The notes beneath the pieces were generated by a model. It had not been told where the DNA came from, searched no databases, and saw nothing but the letters and a program-made list of their open reading frames with translations. Made by a program: the position numbers and the translations under genes. This document shows, piece after piece, positions 18,830-26,916 of a DNA stretch of 64,000 bases (within the stretch, counting starts at the first letter, position 1; every line of letters begins with the position of its first letter). Origin of the DNA: Pseudoalteromonas sp. P1-25 (GTDB lineage Bacteria > Pseudomonadota > Gammaproteobacteria > Enterobacterales > Alteromonadaceae); the NCBI RefSeq assembly GCF_001401805.1, contig NZ_LKDW01000010.1, forward strand, positions 62,001 through 126,000. The letters run 5' to 3'.

Positions 18830-20569
18830 TTAATTTTTAATTATGAGTACGCACAATAAAATGATAAATAAGCACAGCGAAATGCTCTTCCAAACTAATA
18901 CTGGAGCGCGTTTCATTATTGAAATTTTATTGGCTGAACTCTGTAAAAGTGGATTAGGTTTATTAATATCTGCTAAAAACTCAGAAAATGCGTGGTATCT
19001 GAGCTCTGGTTTTGGCGCCAATGCTTTCATTAAAGCCTGATCTAACCAAAACGGGATATCGGCTCTGTATTTACGAATACTTGTGTATTGCCAATGGCTG
19101 TAATCAATAGGGGTATGATTTATCGGCAATGTTTTATAGGGCAGCTTTGAACACAGTAGCTCATAAGCAATCACCCCAAGCGAAAACATATCGCTTTTAA
19201 AATCAGCATGCAGCGAAATAAGTGTCTCTGGTGCGGTGTAATCTACCGTCCCTTGTGGGCAATCATCAGCAATTTGCTTTACTGACTCATCCATTGCCGC
19301 AACACTTACCGTGCCGTAATCAATTAATGTTACCTTGCCGTGGGCGTCTATCATCACGTTATCGAGTTTTAAATCACGATGCACCATATCCAAACGCTGA
19401 AATGCTCTCAGTGCGTGCACTATTTGTTCAATAATACTGCGCACTTGGGTAATTTCAGGATGCGGTACATCATGCTTCCAATCACTCAGTGTTTGCCCGT
19501 CCATGTATTCGCAAATATGATATAAAAATCGGCTTTGCGATTGGGTATTTAAAACCTTCATAACGTTGGGATGGTTAATACGTTGCCCCACCCAGCCTTC
19601 TCTTATAAAGCCTTGAAGGTAGTGCACGTCGTCTTCAAAATTTACCGAAGGCGCTTTTAATACAACTGGCGGCGTATCGGGTGTTTGTTGCACTAAATAA
19701 ATGTGCGAACGGCTACTGGCGTGTAATTCGCGGATAACAGTAAAGTCATCAATTTTTTGCCCAACCTTTAACGGTGGCGGAATTTTCCGCCTCGTTAAAG
19801 AGTGATATAACTCGTCTAAATTTTGTTTTGCAATACTATTTACTTTTACAAGCAAGCAGCTTACGTTGTCGTCACTGCCTCTTGCTATGGCAAGCTCTGT
19901 CACTGCTTTTGCTGCGTGCTCTAAATTAGTATGCTCATCAATTAGCTTTTGTATATCACTGTATGGCAACACGTCGTGTACACCATCGCAGGTAAGTATA
20001 TAAATATCATCCGCTTTAAGTTCAACTTCGTATACATCAATTTCTTGATGAAGCTGCGCACCTAAAGCCCTCGTTAGGGTATCGTTTACTTTATGGTCGC
20101 GTGTTATTGCTTCCATATTTTTTTCACGTAAACGCGTAATTCGGGTATCACCTAAATGAAAAATATAACCCGTTGCCGATTTTAAAATAAGCGCTGTAAA
20201 CGTGGTCATCCAATCAGCTTGGCGTTGGCCAACATGATTGTAGTTAACCGATTGCGAATACAGCCACTGATTTAAACTGGCCAATACCTTAGATACCGAC
20301 TTTTTAACGGCCCAACTGGGTGGTGTATTTAAATACTCATTTATAAAATGCGTTACCGATAACTGTGACGCTTGTTTAGCATTTTTTGCTGATGAACACC
20401 CATCGGCCAAGCAGGCAATCACCCCTTTTGACTCTTTTTCCTGTGCTTGAGTATTAAGGGCTGCAAACGCATCTTGGTTTTCGGTTTTTATACCTTTACT
20501 GCTGTGCCCACCAAACTCAACGTTAAGTTCGTTGGTGAGTGCGCTGGCTTTTTGGGTTTCATCAAACAT
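18830..20569 (-). CDS. PP2C phosphatase / Ser-Thr protein kinase fusion in the nitrate operon
   Basis: A 579-residue two-domain signalling protein. Residues about 15-250 form a PP2C phosphatase with its metal-binding acids in KTENQDA, LADGCSS, TCDGVHD and SDDNVS. Residues about 275-540 form a Hanks-type kinase with VVLK lysine, HRDLKLDN catalytic loop and DYG in place of DFG. The glycine-rich loop is degenerate (LHASSRSHIYLV). A single C-terminal membrane helix (SLCLFIILLCVLII) ends the protein. It lies 13 bp after narK and 9 bp before the porin. Pseudomonas nitrate-assimilation operons also carry such a kinase; its target is unknown to me. Confidence 0.88.
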   Translation of the reverse strand: MFDETQKASALTNELNVEFGGHSSKGIKTENQDAFAALNTQAQEKESKGVIACLADGCSSAKNAKQASQLSVTHFINEYLNTPPSWAVKKSVSKVLASLNQWLYSQSVNYNHVGQRQADWMTTFTALILKSATGYIFHLGDTRITRLREKNMEAITRDHKVNDTLTRALGAQLHQEIDVYEVELKADDIYILTCDGVHDVLPYSDIQKLIDEHTNLEHAAKAVTELAIARGSDDNVSCLLVKVNSIAKQNLDELYHSLTRRKIPPPLKVGQKIDDFTVIRELHASSRSHIYLVQQTPDTPPVVLKAPSVNFEDDVHYLQGFIREGWVGQRINHPNVMKVLNTQSQSRFLYHICEYMDGQTLSDWKHDVPHPEITQVRSIIEQIVHALRAFQRLDMVHRDLKLDNVMIDAHGKVTLIDYGTVSVAAMDESVKQIADDCPQGTVDYTAPETLISLHADFKSDMFSLGVIAYELLCSKLPYKTLPINHTPIDYSHWQYTSIRKYRADIPFWLDQALMKALAPKPELRYHAFSEFLADINKPNPLLQSSANKISIMKRAPVLVWKSISLCLFIILLCVLIIKN

Positions 20570-20582
20570 ACTAAACGCTACC

Positions 20583-22052
20583 TTAAGTCACTGAAATAAG
20601 TTCAACGGTGCCATCTTCGTTAACTTCTGTGATATGACCGTCGGGTTCTTTCATGAAAAATAATGCAGCCAAACCTAACAATGCACTTGCTGCAATAATC
20701 ATAAAGAAGGTCTGGTAGTCCACCAGCGATAACGCCGTTAAATACACAACCGCTCCCACGTTACCGTAAGCGCCTGTCATACCTGCAATTTGCCCTGTTA
20801 AACGGCGTTTAATGAGTGGCACAGCAGCAAAAACAGCGCCTTCACCTGCTTGCACAAAGAACGAACACGCCATAGCCGCTGCTACCGCAAGCCAAAGTGG
20901 CCAGCTAGCATCAACTAAACCCATTACAAAGTAACCAACAGCTAAACCTGCAGTTAGTACAATAAGTGTTTTACGACGACCCATTCTATCTGAGATCCAA
21001 CCACCACCAGGGCGAGAGGCTAAGTTCATAAATGCATAAGCAGATGCAAGTAAACCGGCGTACACCATATCAAGGCCAAACACTTCACTAAAAAATAATG
21101 GCAGCATAGATACAACAGCCAGCTCTGATCCAAAAGTAGTAAAATAAAGAATATTTAATACTGCCACTTGCTTAAATTCGTAACGGTGCGACTCTGGCAC
21201 TGCTTGTTTAAAAATATGGCCGTTTATATCGTAGGTTTTATATACCTCGTATAAATAAAGCAGTACTAAAAAGGCATAGGTGCAAATTACAACGTTTTCA
21301 GACAGTAAACTGGCGCCCGCTGGCGAAAGTTTCCAAGTAAGTAACGCCAATGCGCCGTACATAGGCAGTTTCATAATAAGTAGTAATACAAAGTCACCTT
21401 TACTGGTTACCTCCATTGCCCCAACCTTTTTGGGCTTAAAGTACGTGCCACCCTTAGGTGTATCCGATACATTTAAGTACCAAATAACACCAAATATGAC
21501 ACTTAACACACCTGTTAAGCCAATCGCATAACGCCAGCCATCTTCGCCACCAAACATCAATGCTAATACTGGTAACAGCATTGCAGCTGCTGCAGAGCCA
21601 AAGTTACCCCAGCCACCATAAATACCCTCTGCTGTGCCTAATTCGTTTGCTGGGAACCACTCGCTCACCATACGAATGCCCACGACAAAACCCGCACCAA
21701 TAAAGCCAAGTGCAAAACGGGCAATAGCGGCTTGTTCAAACGTGGTCGCCATGGCAAACATAAAACACGGTATGCTACATAAAATAAGTAAAGCCGCATA
21801 AACAATACGCGGGCCAAATTTATCGGTTAGCATGCCAACCACCACACGTGCAGGAATGGTCAAAGCGACATTTAGAATTAGTAGCGTTTTAACCTGTGCC
21901 ATGGATATTCCTAGGGAGCTCGCTATGGCACCTAATAATGGCGCATGGTTAAACCATACAAAAAAAGAGATAAAAAACACCATCCAGCTTAAATGTAGTA
22001 TTTTCATTTTTCCGCTAAACGATATGAGATTAAACCCAGTACTCGGTTGCAT
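20583..22052 (-). CDS. narK: Nitrate/nitrite MFS transporter (NarK/NasA family)
   Basis: A 489-residue inner-membrane transporter with about 12 hydrophobic segments. The nitrate-signature glycine motifs of the NNP family are visible as GGWGNFGSAAA (TM5) and GMTGAYGNVGAVVYL (TM11), along with conserved arginines in helices 2 and 8 regions (NVALTIPARVVVGML; FMNLASRPGGGW). It takes up nitrate for NasA. It is the first gene of a minus-strand unit with the kinase/phosphatase and porin, behind a sigma-54-like promoter. An assimilatory rather than respiratory role follows from the neighbours. Confidence 0.9.
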   Translation of the reverse strand: MQPSTGFNLISFSGKMKILHLSWMVFFISFFVWFNHAPLLGAIASSLGISMAQVKTLLILNVALTIPARVVVGMLTDKFGPRIVYAALLILCSIPCFMFAMATTFEQAAIARFALGFIGAGFVVGIRMVSEWFPANELGTAEGIYGGWGNFGSAAAAMLLPVLALMFGGEDGWRYAIGLTGVLSVIFGVIWYLNVSDTPKGGTYFKPKKVGAMEVTSKGDFVLLLIMKLPMYGALALLTWKLSPAGASLLSENVVICTYAFLVLLYLYEVYKTYDINGHIFKQAVPESHRYEFKQVAVLNILYFTTFGSELAVVSMLPLFFSEVFGLDMVYAGLLASAYAFMNLASRPGGGWISDRMGRRKTLIVLTAGLAVGYFVMGLVDASWPLWLAVAAAMACSFFVQAGEGAVFAAVPLIKRRLTGQIAGMTGAYGNVGAVVYLTALSLVDYQTFFMIIAASALLGLAALFFMKEPDGHITEVNEDGTVELISVT

Positions 22053-22148
22053 GTTTTTTTCCTTGTAACGATTATTGTTTTACGCAGCGAATACAACTTT
22101 GGTAGTAAAAACACTGCGGCGATTGTTAAATTAACGTTAACCGCCTTC

Positions 22149-22164
22149 AGCAATTACTAAGCCA
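22149..22164 (-). promoter_or_regulatory. Sigma-54 (-24/-12) promoter for narK
   Basis: On the minus strand the sequence is TGGCTTAGTAATTGCT, which matches TGGCACR-N4-TTGCW except at two positions and keeps GG and GC at the right spacing. It is nearly the same as the element before nasC. The start site would be near 22138, about 85 nt ahead of the narK ATG. Confidence 0.7.
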
Positions 22165-22225
22165 ATAATTATTAGTTAGGCTTTTCATGCACTTATATTT
22201 TTTGGAAATGTTATTTTTTTTGCTT

Positions 22226-22264
22226 TGCACTATTAAAGCAGCCACTGTGAGCGTAAACAGTGCA
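22226..22264 (-). promoter_or_regulatory. Candidate NtrC sites upstream of narK
   Basis: Two degenerate matches to TGCACC-N5-GGTGCA: TGCACT-ATTAA-AGCAGC at 22226-22242 and TGAGCG-TAAAC-AGTGCA at 22248-22264, each with one good half-site. They lie about 95 and 118 bp upstream of the predicted start. They are weaker than the nasC sites and would be unconvincing without the sigma-54 element. Confidence 0.42.
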
Positions 22265-22338
22265 AAGAAATTTTAAGCTTTACTTGCTCTAAGATTTAAC
22301 TAATTGGTATTGTTTAAAAAAATTATGAGAAAAAATAA

Positions 22339-23097
22339 ATGCAAAAACCGCCTTTAACCTATCAGCAGCAATTACGCTATTCACGCCATATTATGCTTCC
22401 TCAGCTGGATATCGATGGGCAAGAAAAAATATGGCAAAGCCATGTGCTTATAGTTGGGCTAGGTGGACTAGGTTGCCCTGTTGCACAGTACTTGGCTGCC
22501 TCAGGAGTAGGAACATTAACACTTGTCGATAACGATGTGGTTGATGCGACAAACTTGCAAAGGCAGGTGCTTTACAAACACACTGATATCGGCAGCTTAA
22601 AAACCCACAGTGCAAAAAAACAATTAACTCAGTTGAATAATGAAATAGAAATACACACGATTGATGAATTTTTAGATGAAAGCGCGCGCCTTGAGCACTT
22701 ACTTAGCAAAGTGGATGTTGTTATTGATTGCTCTGATAACTTAGCAACGCGTAACTTACTCAATAGCACCTGCTATAACACCTGCACGCCTTTGGTTTCT
22801 GGCTCTGCTATTCGGTTTGAGGGGCAAGTTGCTTGCTTTACAATGGCGCCTAATAGCCATTGCTATGGGTGTGTGTCACAGCTCTTTGGCGAACAAACTC
22901 AAAGCTGCTCCGAGTCAGGCGTGCTCTCCCCTATTGTAGGACTTATTGGCAGTATTCAAGCGACTGAAGCCCTTAAAATTATTGCAGGACTTAACAGTAA
23001 ACTCACTGAGCAACTATTACTAGTAGATGGTTTGAGTATGGAGTTTAACCGTTTTAACATTGTTAAAAATAAGCACTGCCCAGTTTGCAGTGCTTAA
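22339..23097 (+). CDS. moeB: Molybdopterin-synthase adenylyltransferase
   Basis: A 252-residue E1-like enzyme that adenylates the C-terminal Gly-Gly of MoaD. The nucleotide-binding loop GLGGLG is at 40-45, the arginine-finger region NLQRQVLY follows, and the structural zinc is held by CYGC (175-178) and CPVC (247-250). ThiF is the close alternative; the complete set of Moco genes nearby favours MoeB. It is divergent from narK and shares the 286-bp intergenic region that holds the narK promoter. Confidence 0.88.
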   Translation: MQKPPLTYQQQLRYSRHIMLPQLDIDGQEKIWQSHVLIVGLGGLGCPVAQYLAASGVGTLTLVDNDVVDATNLQRQVLYKHTDIGSLKTHSAKKQLTQLNNEIEIHTIDEFLDESARLEHLLSKVDVVIDCSDNLATRNLLNSTCYNTCTPLVSGSAIRFEGQVACFTMAPNSHCYGCVSQLFGEQTQSCSESGVLSPIVGLIGSIQATEALKIIAGLNSKLTEQLLLVDGLSMEFNRFNIVKNKHCPVCSA

Positions 23098-23123
23098 TTT
23101 GATGCACTTAAACTGTATACCGA

Positions 23124-24164
23124 CTAATAATGTGACGTTTCTAAATTATTTATTGTTAGGTAAACCTGCTCACCCAGTTGCACATTACTTTGTTGCCATT
23201 GCCTTTTAGATACCGCGCAATACAGCAACTGCGTATCTACATTAACAGTAAGTAGCCATTGCTCATCAAGCTGCTGGGTATTTTCAAGCATACCTATTAG
23301 CACGTTTGCACTGCACTGGTTAGACGGTTTTACTTTGCTGTAAGTTATTTGCCCGCTTTCTATAATTAACCTATGACTTTGTTTTACCAGCGAAGGCACT
23401 GCATATACATGTTGTAAGCTGTTACTAAGGGTTAGCTTACATAGCCCAAATGCATCATTAAATTCAGACTTACTAAAACTAAGTACACTCAGTGGTGTTT
23501 GGCTCTTATTTGTATAAATACTGTGCACCACGTCTTGTGTGGCACCGCACTTAAGCACCTTACCTTTCGCCATATGTATTAATGTATCGCTACAATAAAG
23601 CAGCTCTTTTAAAGAGTGGCTAACAATAATAAATTTAATACCATGGGATTTATTAAGTTGTTGCACTCCCGCCAACATAGTAAAACGCGTTGACCAATCT
23701 AATGCACTAAATGGCTCATCAAGTAAAACAACAGATTGCCCACTTAGCAGTGTTCTGGCAAAAATTACACGCTGACGCTCACCGCCCGAAAGTCCCGCCA
23801 CATCACGATTAAGTAATGGATTTAGTGCTAACAAATCAATTACCTGATCAGGCGTTAGGTTGTGACTTTTATTTTTACAATGCGTGTGAGTAAACAGTAA
23901 ATTACCCATCACATTTAAATGTGGAAATAACGGGCACGACTGCAGCTGTAAAGTAAGTAGGCGTTTATCTGGCTTTAGATGGGTAATATTATGATTATTT
24001 ATACACACCTTTTTCGCCGTAGTAAGCCCCGCTATCGCCTTTAATAAGCTCGACTTACCTGAGCCCGAAGGACCAAACACCCCTAAAATATCAAATTGGT
24101 TTATAGCTAAGTCAACATTGAGTTCAAAATCGTCCAAACGTTGATGGCATTGTATTTTAAGCAC
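23124..24164 (-). CDS. modC: Molybdate ABC transporter, ATP-binding protein
   Basis: A 346-residue ABC ATPase energising molybdate uptake. Walker A GPSGSGKSS is at 31-39, the signature LSGGERQRV at 125-133 and Walker B VVLLDEP at 145-151, with the switch histidine in IIVSHS. The last roughly 65 residues form a Mop/TOBE-like molybdate-sensing domain (SANVLIGML...LYCAVSKRQW...GEQVYLTI). Its start overlaps modB by 8 bp. It converges on moeB. Confidence 0.92.
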   Translation of the reverse strand: MLKIQCHQRLDDFELNVDLAINQFDILGVFGPSGSGKSSLLKAIAGLTTAKKVCINNHNITHLKPDKRLLTLQLQSCPLFPHLNVMGNLLFTHTHCKNKSHNLTPDQVIDLLALNPLLNRDVAGLSGGERQRVIFARTLLSGQSVVLLDEPFSALDWSTRFTMLAGVQQLNKSHGIKFIIVSHSLKELLYCSDTLIHMAKGKVLKCGATQDVVHSIYTNKSQTPLSVLSFSKSEFNDAFGLCKLTLSNSLQHVYAVPSLVKQSHRLIIESGQITYSKVKPSNQCSANVLIGMLENTQQLDEQWLLTVNVDTQLLYCAVSKRQWQQSNVQLGEQVYLTINNLETSHY

Positions 24165-24843
24165 GATTAGCAGCTCCGTTTATCACGGTTTTATTAAATT
24201 TAAACAACAACACTAAACACGCAAACGCCATTGCGAGCAACACCAACGATAATTGATGCGCAGCCCCATAATTAAGCGACTCAACATGATCGTAAAGTGC
24301 AATAGACACCACTTGGGTTTCGCCTTGTATATTGCCACCAATCATTAATACTAAACCAAATTCTCCCAATGTATGGGCAAAGCCCAGCGCAAAGGCACTG
24401 CCTATACTTGGCTTTAATAGCGGTAACGTTAAATACATAAATCGTTTAAATGGGCTTATTCCTAAAGCAATAGCTGCTTGGTCATAGGTGGTATTTATTT
24501 GCTTAAAACCCGCTAGTAGCGGCTGCATCACAAACGGAAGTGAATAAAATAATGAGCCAATAACCACCCCTTGAAAACTAAATGCGAGCTGCGTACCAGT
24601 AAGCCAAAACCAAAACTGGCCAAATGCATGCGTAGGTGAAAACAGCACCAATAAATAAAAACCCATTAGCGTAGGCGGCAGTACCAAAGGCATGGCTATA
24701 AGTGCTTCTAAAATTGGTTTTAACTTACCTTTGTAACTGGCAAGTTGCCACGCAAGCGGAATACATATCACTAACAAGATAGCGGCTGTTATAAAGGCAA
24801 GTTTAATTGTAAGCCACAGCGCTGTTAAATCACTTGCTAGCAT
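24157..24843 (-). CDS. modB: Molybdate ABC transporter, permease
   Basis: A 228-residue inner-membrane permease with about five hydrophobic helices and the EAA-type cytoplasmic loop DQAAIALGISPFKRFMYLTLPLLKP that contacts ModC. ATG 24843 is preferred to an upstream in-frame start at 24867 because AAAGGA lies 6 nt before it and MLASDLTALWLTIKLA matches the family start. With this start it overlaps modA by 14 bp and modC by 8 bp, so the three are translationally coupled. Confidence 0.92.
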   Translation of the reverse strand: MLASDLTALWLTIKLAFITAAILLVICIPLAWQLASYKGKLKPILEALIAMPLVLPPTLMGFYLLVLFSPTHAFGQFWFWLTGTQLAFSFQGVVIGSLFYSLPFVMQPLLAGFKQINTTYDQAAIALGISPFKRFMYLTLPLLKPSIGSAFALGFAHTLGEFGLVLMIGGNIQGETQVVSIALYDHVESLNYGAAHQLSLVLLAMAFACLVLLFKFNKTVINGAANRA

Positions 24844-25582
24844 CACTGTCCTTTGCTTTGTAGCCAAGTGCTAATAATGTTTTTGCGGTTGCGGGGGCAT
24901 TTAAAAAAGCCATAAACTTTTTAGCAACAGTTAAATGCTTTGACGCGCTAATAATAACGCCTTGCTGTGTTATTTCAGGGTAATTTTTAGTGTCGATAAG
25001 CGTGTAGTTTAAATATTTTTTATTTTTAGTTTTACCATAAGCCGACTTTAACGTAGATAACGCAACCAAACCTTTAGCGGCATTGCCTGTTTCAACAAAT
25101 TGAAACGCATGAGTAATATTATTTGCATAGACAAACTCATAGGGGGTTTTTATAAACGCTTTTGCATAATGCATTGATGATTTCCCATAAGGCGAAAAAC
25201 GTGGGTTCGCAATGGCTAATTTATTATTCATAACGCTGCTACTTGGTTGCCAAAGTGCTAATAAACCTATTGCATAGGTTGTTAAACTGTCTTTAATTGC
25301 AAAACCATCTTTTATAAGTGCTTGTGGACGCGACGCATCAGCAGATAAAAAAACATCGTACGGCGCTCCATGCATAATTTGCGAGTGTAATACACCGCTA
25401 GATGCTGCCGATATTTTAAAATTTATATCTTTAAGTGCAGGATCAGTAATCAGCTTTTGTAGCACTGGTTTAAAATTGCTCGCAACGGCTATATGCAGTG
25501 TTTCTTTTGCGCTAACGCAGTTGCTAAATAGCACGAACAGTAACAACAAATAACCGCACCATGTATTGTAAAGCTTTAACAT
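24830..25582 (-). CDS. modA: Molybdate ABC transporter, periplasmic binding protein
   Basis: A 250-residue binding protein with a signal peptide (LLLLFVLFSNCVSA) before KETLHIAVASNFKPVL, the usual ModA beginning, where ASN and the later SSGVLHSQI contribute oxyanion contacts. GAPYDVFLSAD is also diagnostic. ATG 25582 is preferred: it leaves a 47-bp gap to divergent moeA, while the longer frame to 25678 would run into moeA. The Shine-Dalgarno sequence is poor in either case, so the start is less certain than the function. Confidence 0.88.
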   Translation of the reverse strand: MLKLYNTWCGYLLLLFVLFSNCVSAKETLHIAVASNFKPVLQKLITDPALKDINFKISAASSGVLHSQIMHGAPYDVFLSADASRPQALIKDGFAIKDSLTTYAIGLLALWQPSSSVMNNKLAIANPRFSPYGKSSMHYAKAFIKTPYEFVYANNITHAFQFVETGNAAKGLVALSTLKSAYGKTKNKKYLNYTLIDTKNYPEITQQGVIISASKHLTVAKKFMAFLNAPATAKTLLALGYKAKDSDASK

Positions 25583-25629
25583 TATAAGTATTGTTTTAAA
25601 AATCAGACACATTATAAAAAACAATATAT

Positions 25630-26844
25630 ATGAACGATGTATGCAATGCACCTGGTTTATTACCAGTAGATACCGCAATAAGTAATATGCTCAACGCCAT
25701 TAACTTTAATAAAGCCGCAGAAACCATTTCTATAATGCACAGTGTGGGCCGTGTTCTAGCACGCGATATTAAATCTGATATAAATGTGCCTGGTCACGAT
25801 AATTCGGCAATGGATGGCTATGCGCTTTGCCTAAGTGAAGACTTAACAACTTATCAGCAAGTAGGCAGTGTATTTGCTGGGCAAACCTTTGAGGGCACCT
25901 TAACCCCTGGGCAATGCGTGAGAATTATGACCGGTGCAGCCCTGCCCTCTGGCGCTAATGCGGTAGTGATGCAAGAAAACGCCACTGTAAATAACGACGA
26001 AATAACATTTACAGGCAAAATTGAACTCAATGCTAACGTACGTTTTGCAGGTGAAGACATTGCAAAAAATAGTGTTGTTTTTAAAGCTGGCAGAAAACTA
26101 AAAGCAGTCGATGTAGGCTTACTTGCCTCTATTGGCATTAGCCAAGTAAGCGTATATGAAACACTTAAAGTTGCGGTGTTTTCTACCGGAGATGAACTTA
26201 TAGAGCCGGGCAATGCGCTTCCTGCTGGCGCTATTTATGAAAGTAATCGAGCTGTTATTTTAAGCGAGCTTAATGATAGCAATATAGAAGTTATTGATTT
26301 TGGCATTATCGCTGATGATAAAAGCCTGATTAAAAACACGTTTTTAAAAGCAAATGAGCAAGCTGATGCTGTAATAAGCTCTGGAGGCGTATCGGTTGGT
26401 GAAGCCGATTTTACCAAAGAAGTATTAAATGAGATTGGTGATATCCATTTTTGGAAAATTGCCATGAAACCGGGCAAACCTTTTGCTTTTGGTCAATTAC
26501 CTAACAGCTACTTTTTTGGCTTACCAGGTAACCCAGTATCAGCGGCTGTAACGCTTGATCGACTTGTAAAACCCGCCCTTACAAAGCTTTCAGGAAATGA
26601 GCATACTGCTAAGTTACGTTTAAAAGCGACTACAACCACACTGATTAAAAAGCGCCCCGGCCGTACCGACTTTCAACGCGGTATTGCCAGTACCGACGAA
26701 AAAAATAACCTGTTGGTAACGCCTATAAATAAGCAAGGCTCAGGGGTACTCTCATCGCTTAGTCATGCAAATTGCCTTATTGTAGTGCCCGCAGAAAGTG
26801 GCAATATTGAAAAAAACGAAACCGTAGAAATAGAGCTATTATAA
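25630..26844 (+). CDS. moeA: Molybdopterin molybdenumtransferase
   Basis: A 404-residue enzyme that inserts molybdate into adenylated molybdopterin. Family blocks seen are NSAMDGYAL, IMTGAALPSGANAVVMQE, FSTGDEL, SSGGVSVGEADF and MKPGKPFAFG...GLPGNPVSA, followed by the C-terminal beta domain with GRTDFQRG. It is divergent from modABC across a very short 47-bp spacer, so their promoters must be tightly packed or overlapping. No ModE-like palindrome was noticed there. Confidence 0.94.
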   Translation: MNDVCNAPGLLPVDTAISNMLNAINFNKAAETISIMHSVGRVLARDIKSDINVPGHDNSAMDGYALCLSEDLTTYQQVGSVFAGQTFEGTLTPGQCVRIMTGAALPSGANAVVMQENATVNNDEITFTGKIELNANVRFAGEDIAKNSVVFKAGRKLKAVDVGLLASIGISQVSVYETLKVAVFSTGDELIEPGNALPAGAIYESNRAVILSELNDSNIEVIDFGIIADDKSLIKNTFLKANEQADAVISSGGVSVGEADFTKEVLNEIGDIHFWKIAMKPGKPFAFGQLPNSYFFGLPGNPVSAAVTLDRLVKPALTKLSGNEHTAKLRLKATTTTLIKKRPGRTDFQRGIASTDEKNNLLVTPINKQGSGVLSSLSHANCLIVVPAESGNIEKNETVEIELL

Positions 26845-26863
26845 AAAAACCTTGTCCATAAAA

Positions 26864-26896
26864 AAGCCCAGCACATTTACTAAATTTGCTGGGCTT
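26864..26896. terminator. Terminator hairpin between moeA and a convergent lipoprotein gene
   Basis: AAGCCCAGCA (26864-26873) pairs with TGCTGGGCTT (26887-26896). A-rich sequence on one side and TTAAAATT on the other allow use in both directions, best for the minus strand. Confidence 0.78.
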
Positions 26897-26916
26897 AAAA
26901 TTGGGTTAAGTCGCGT

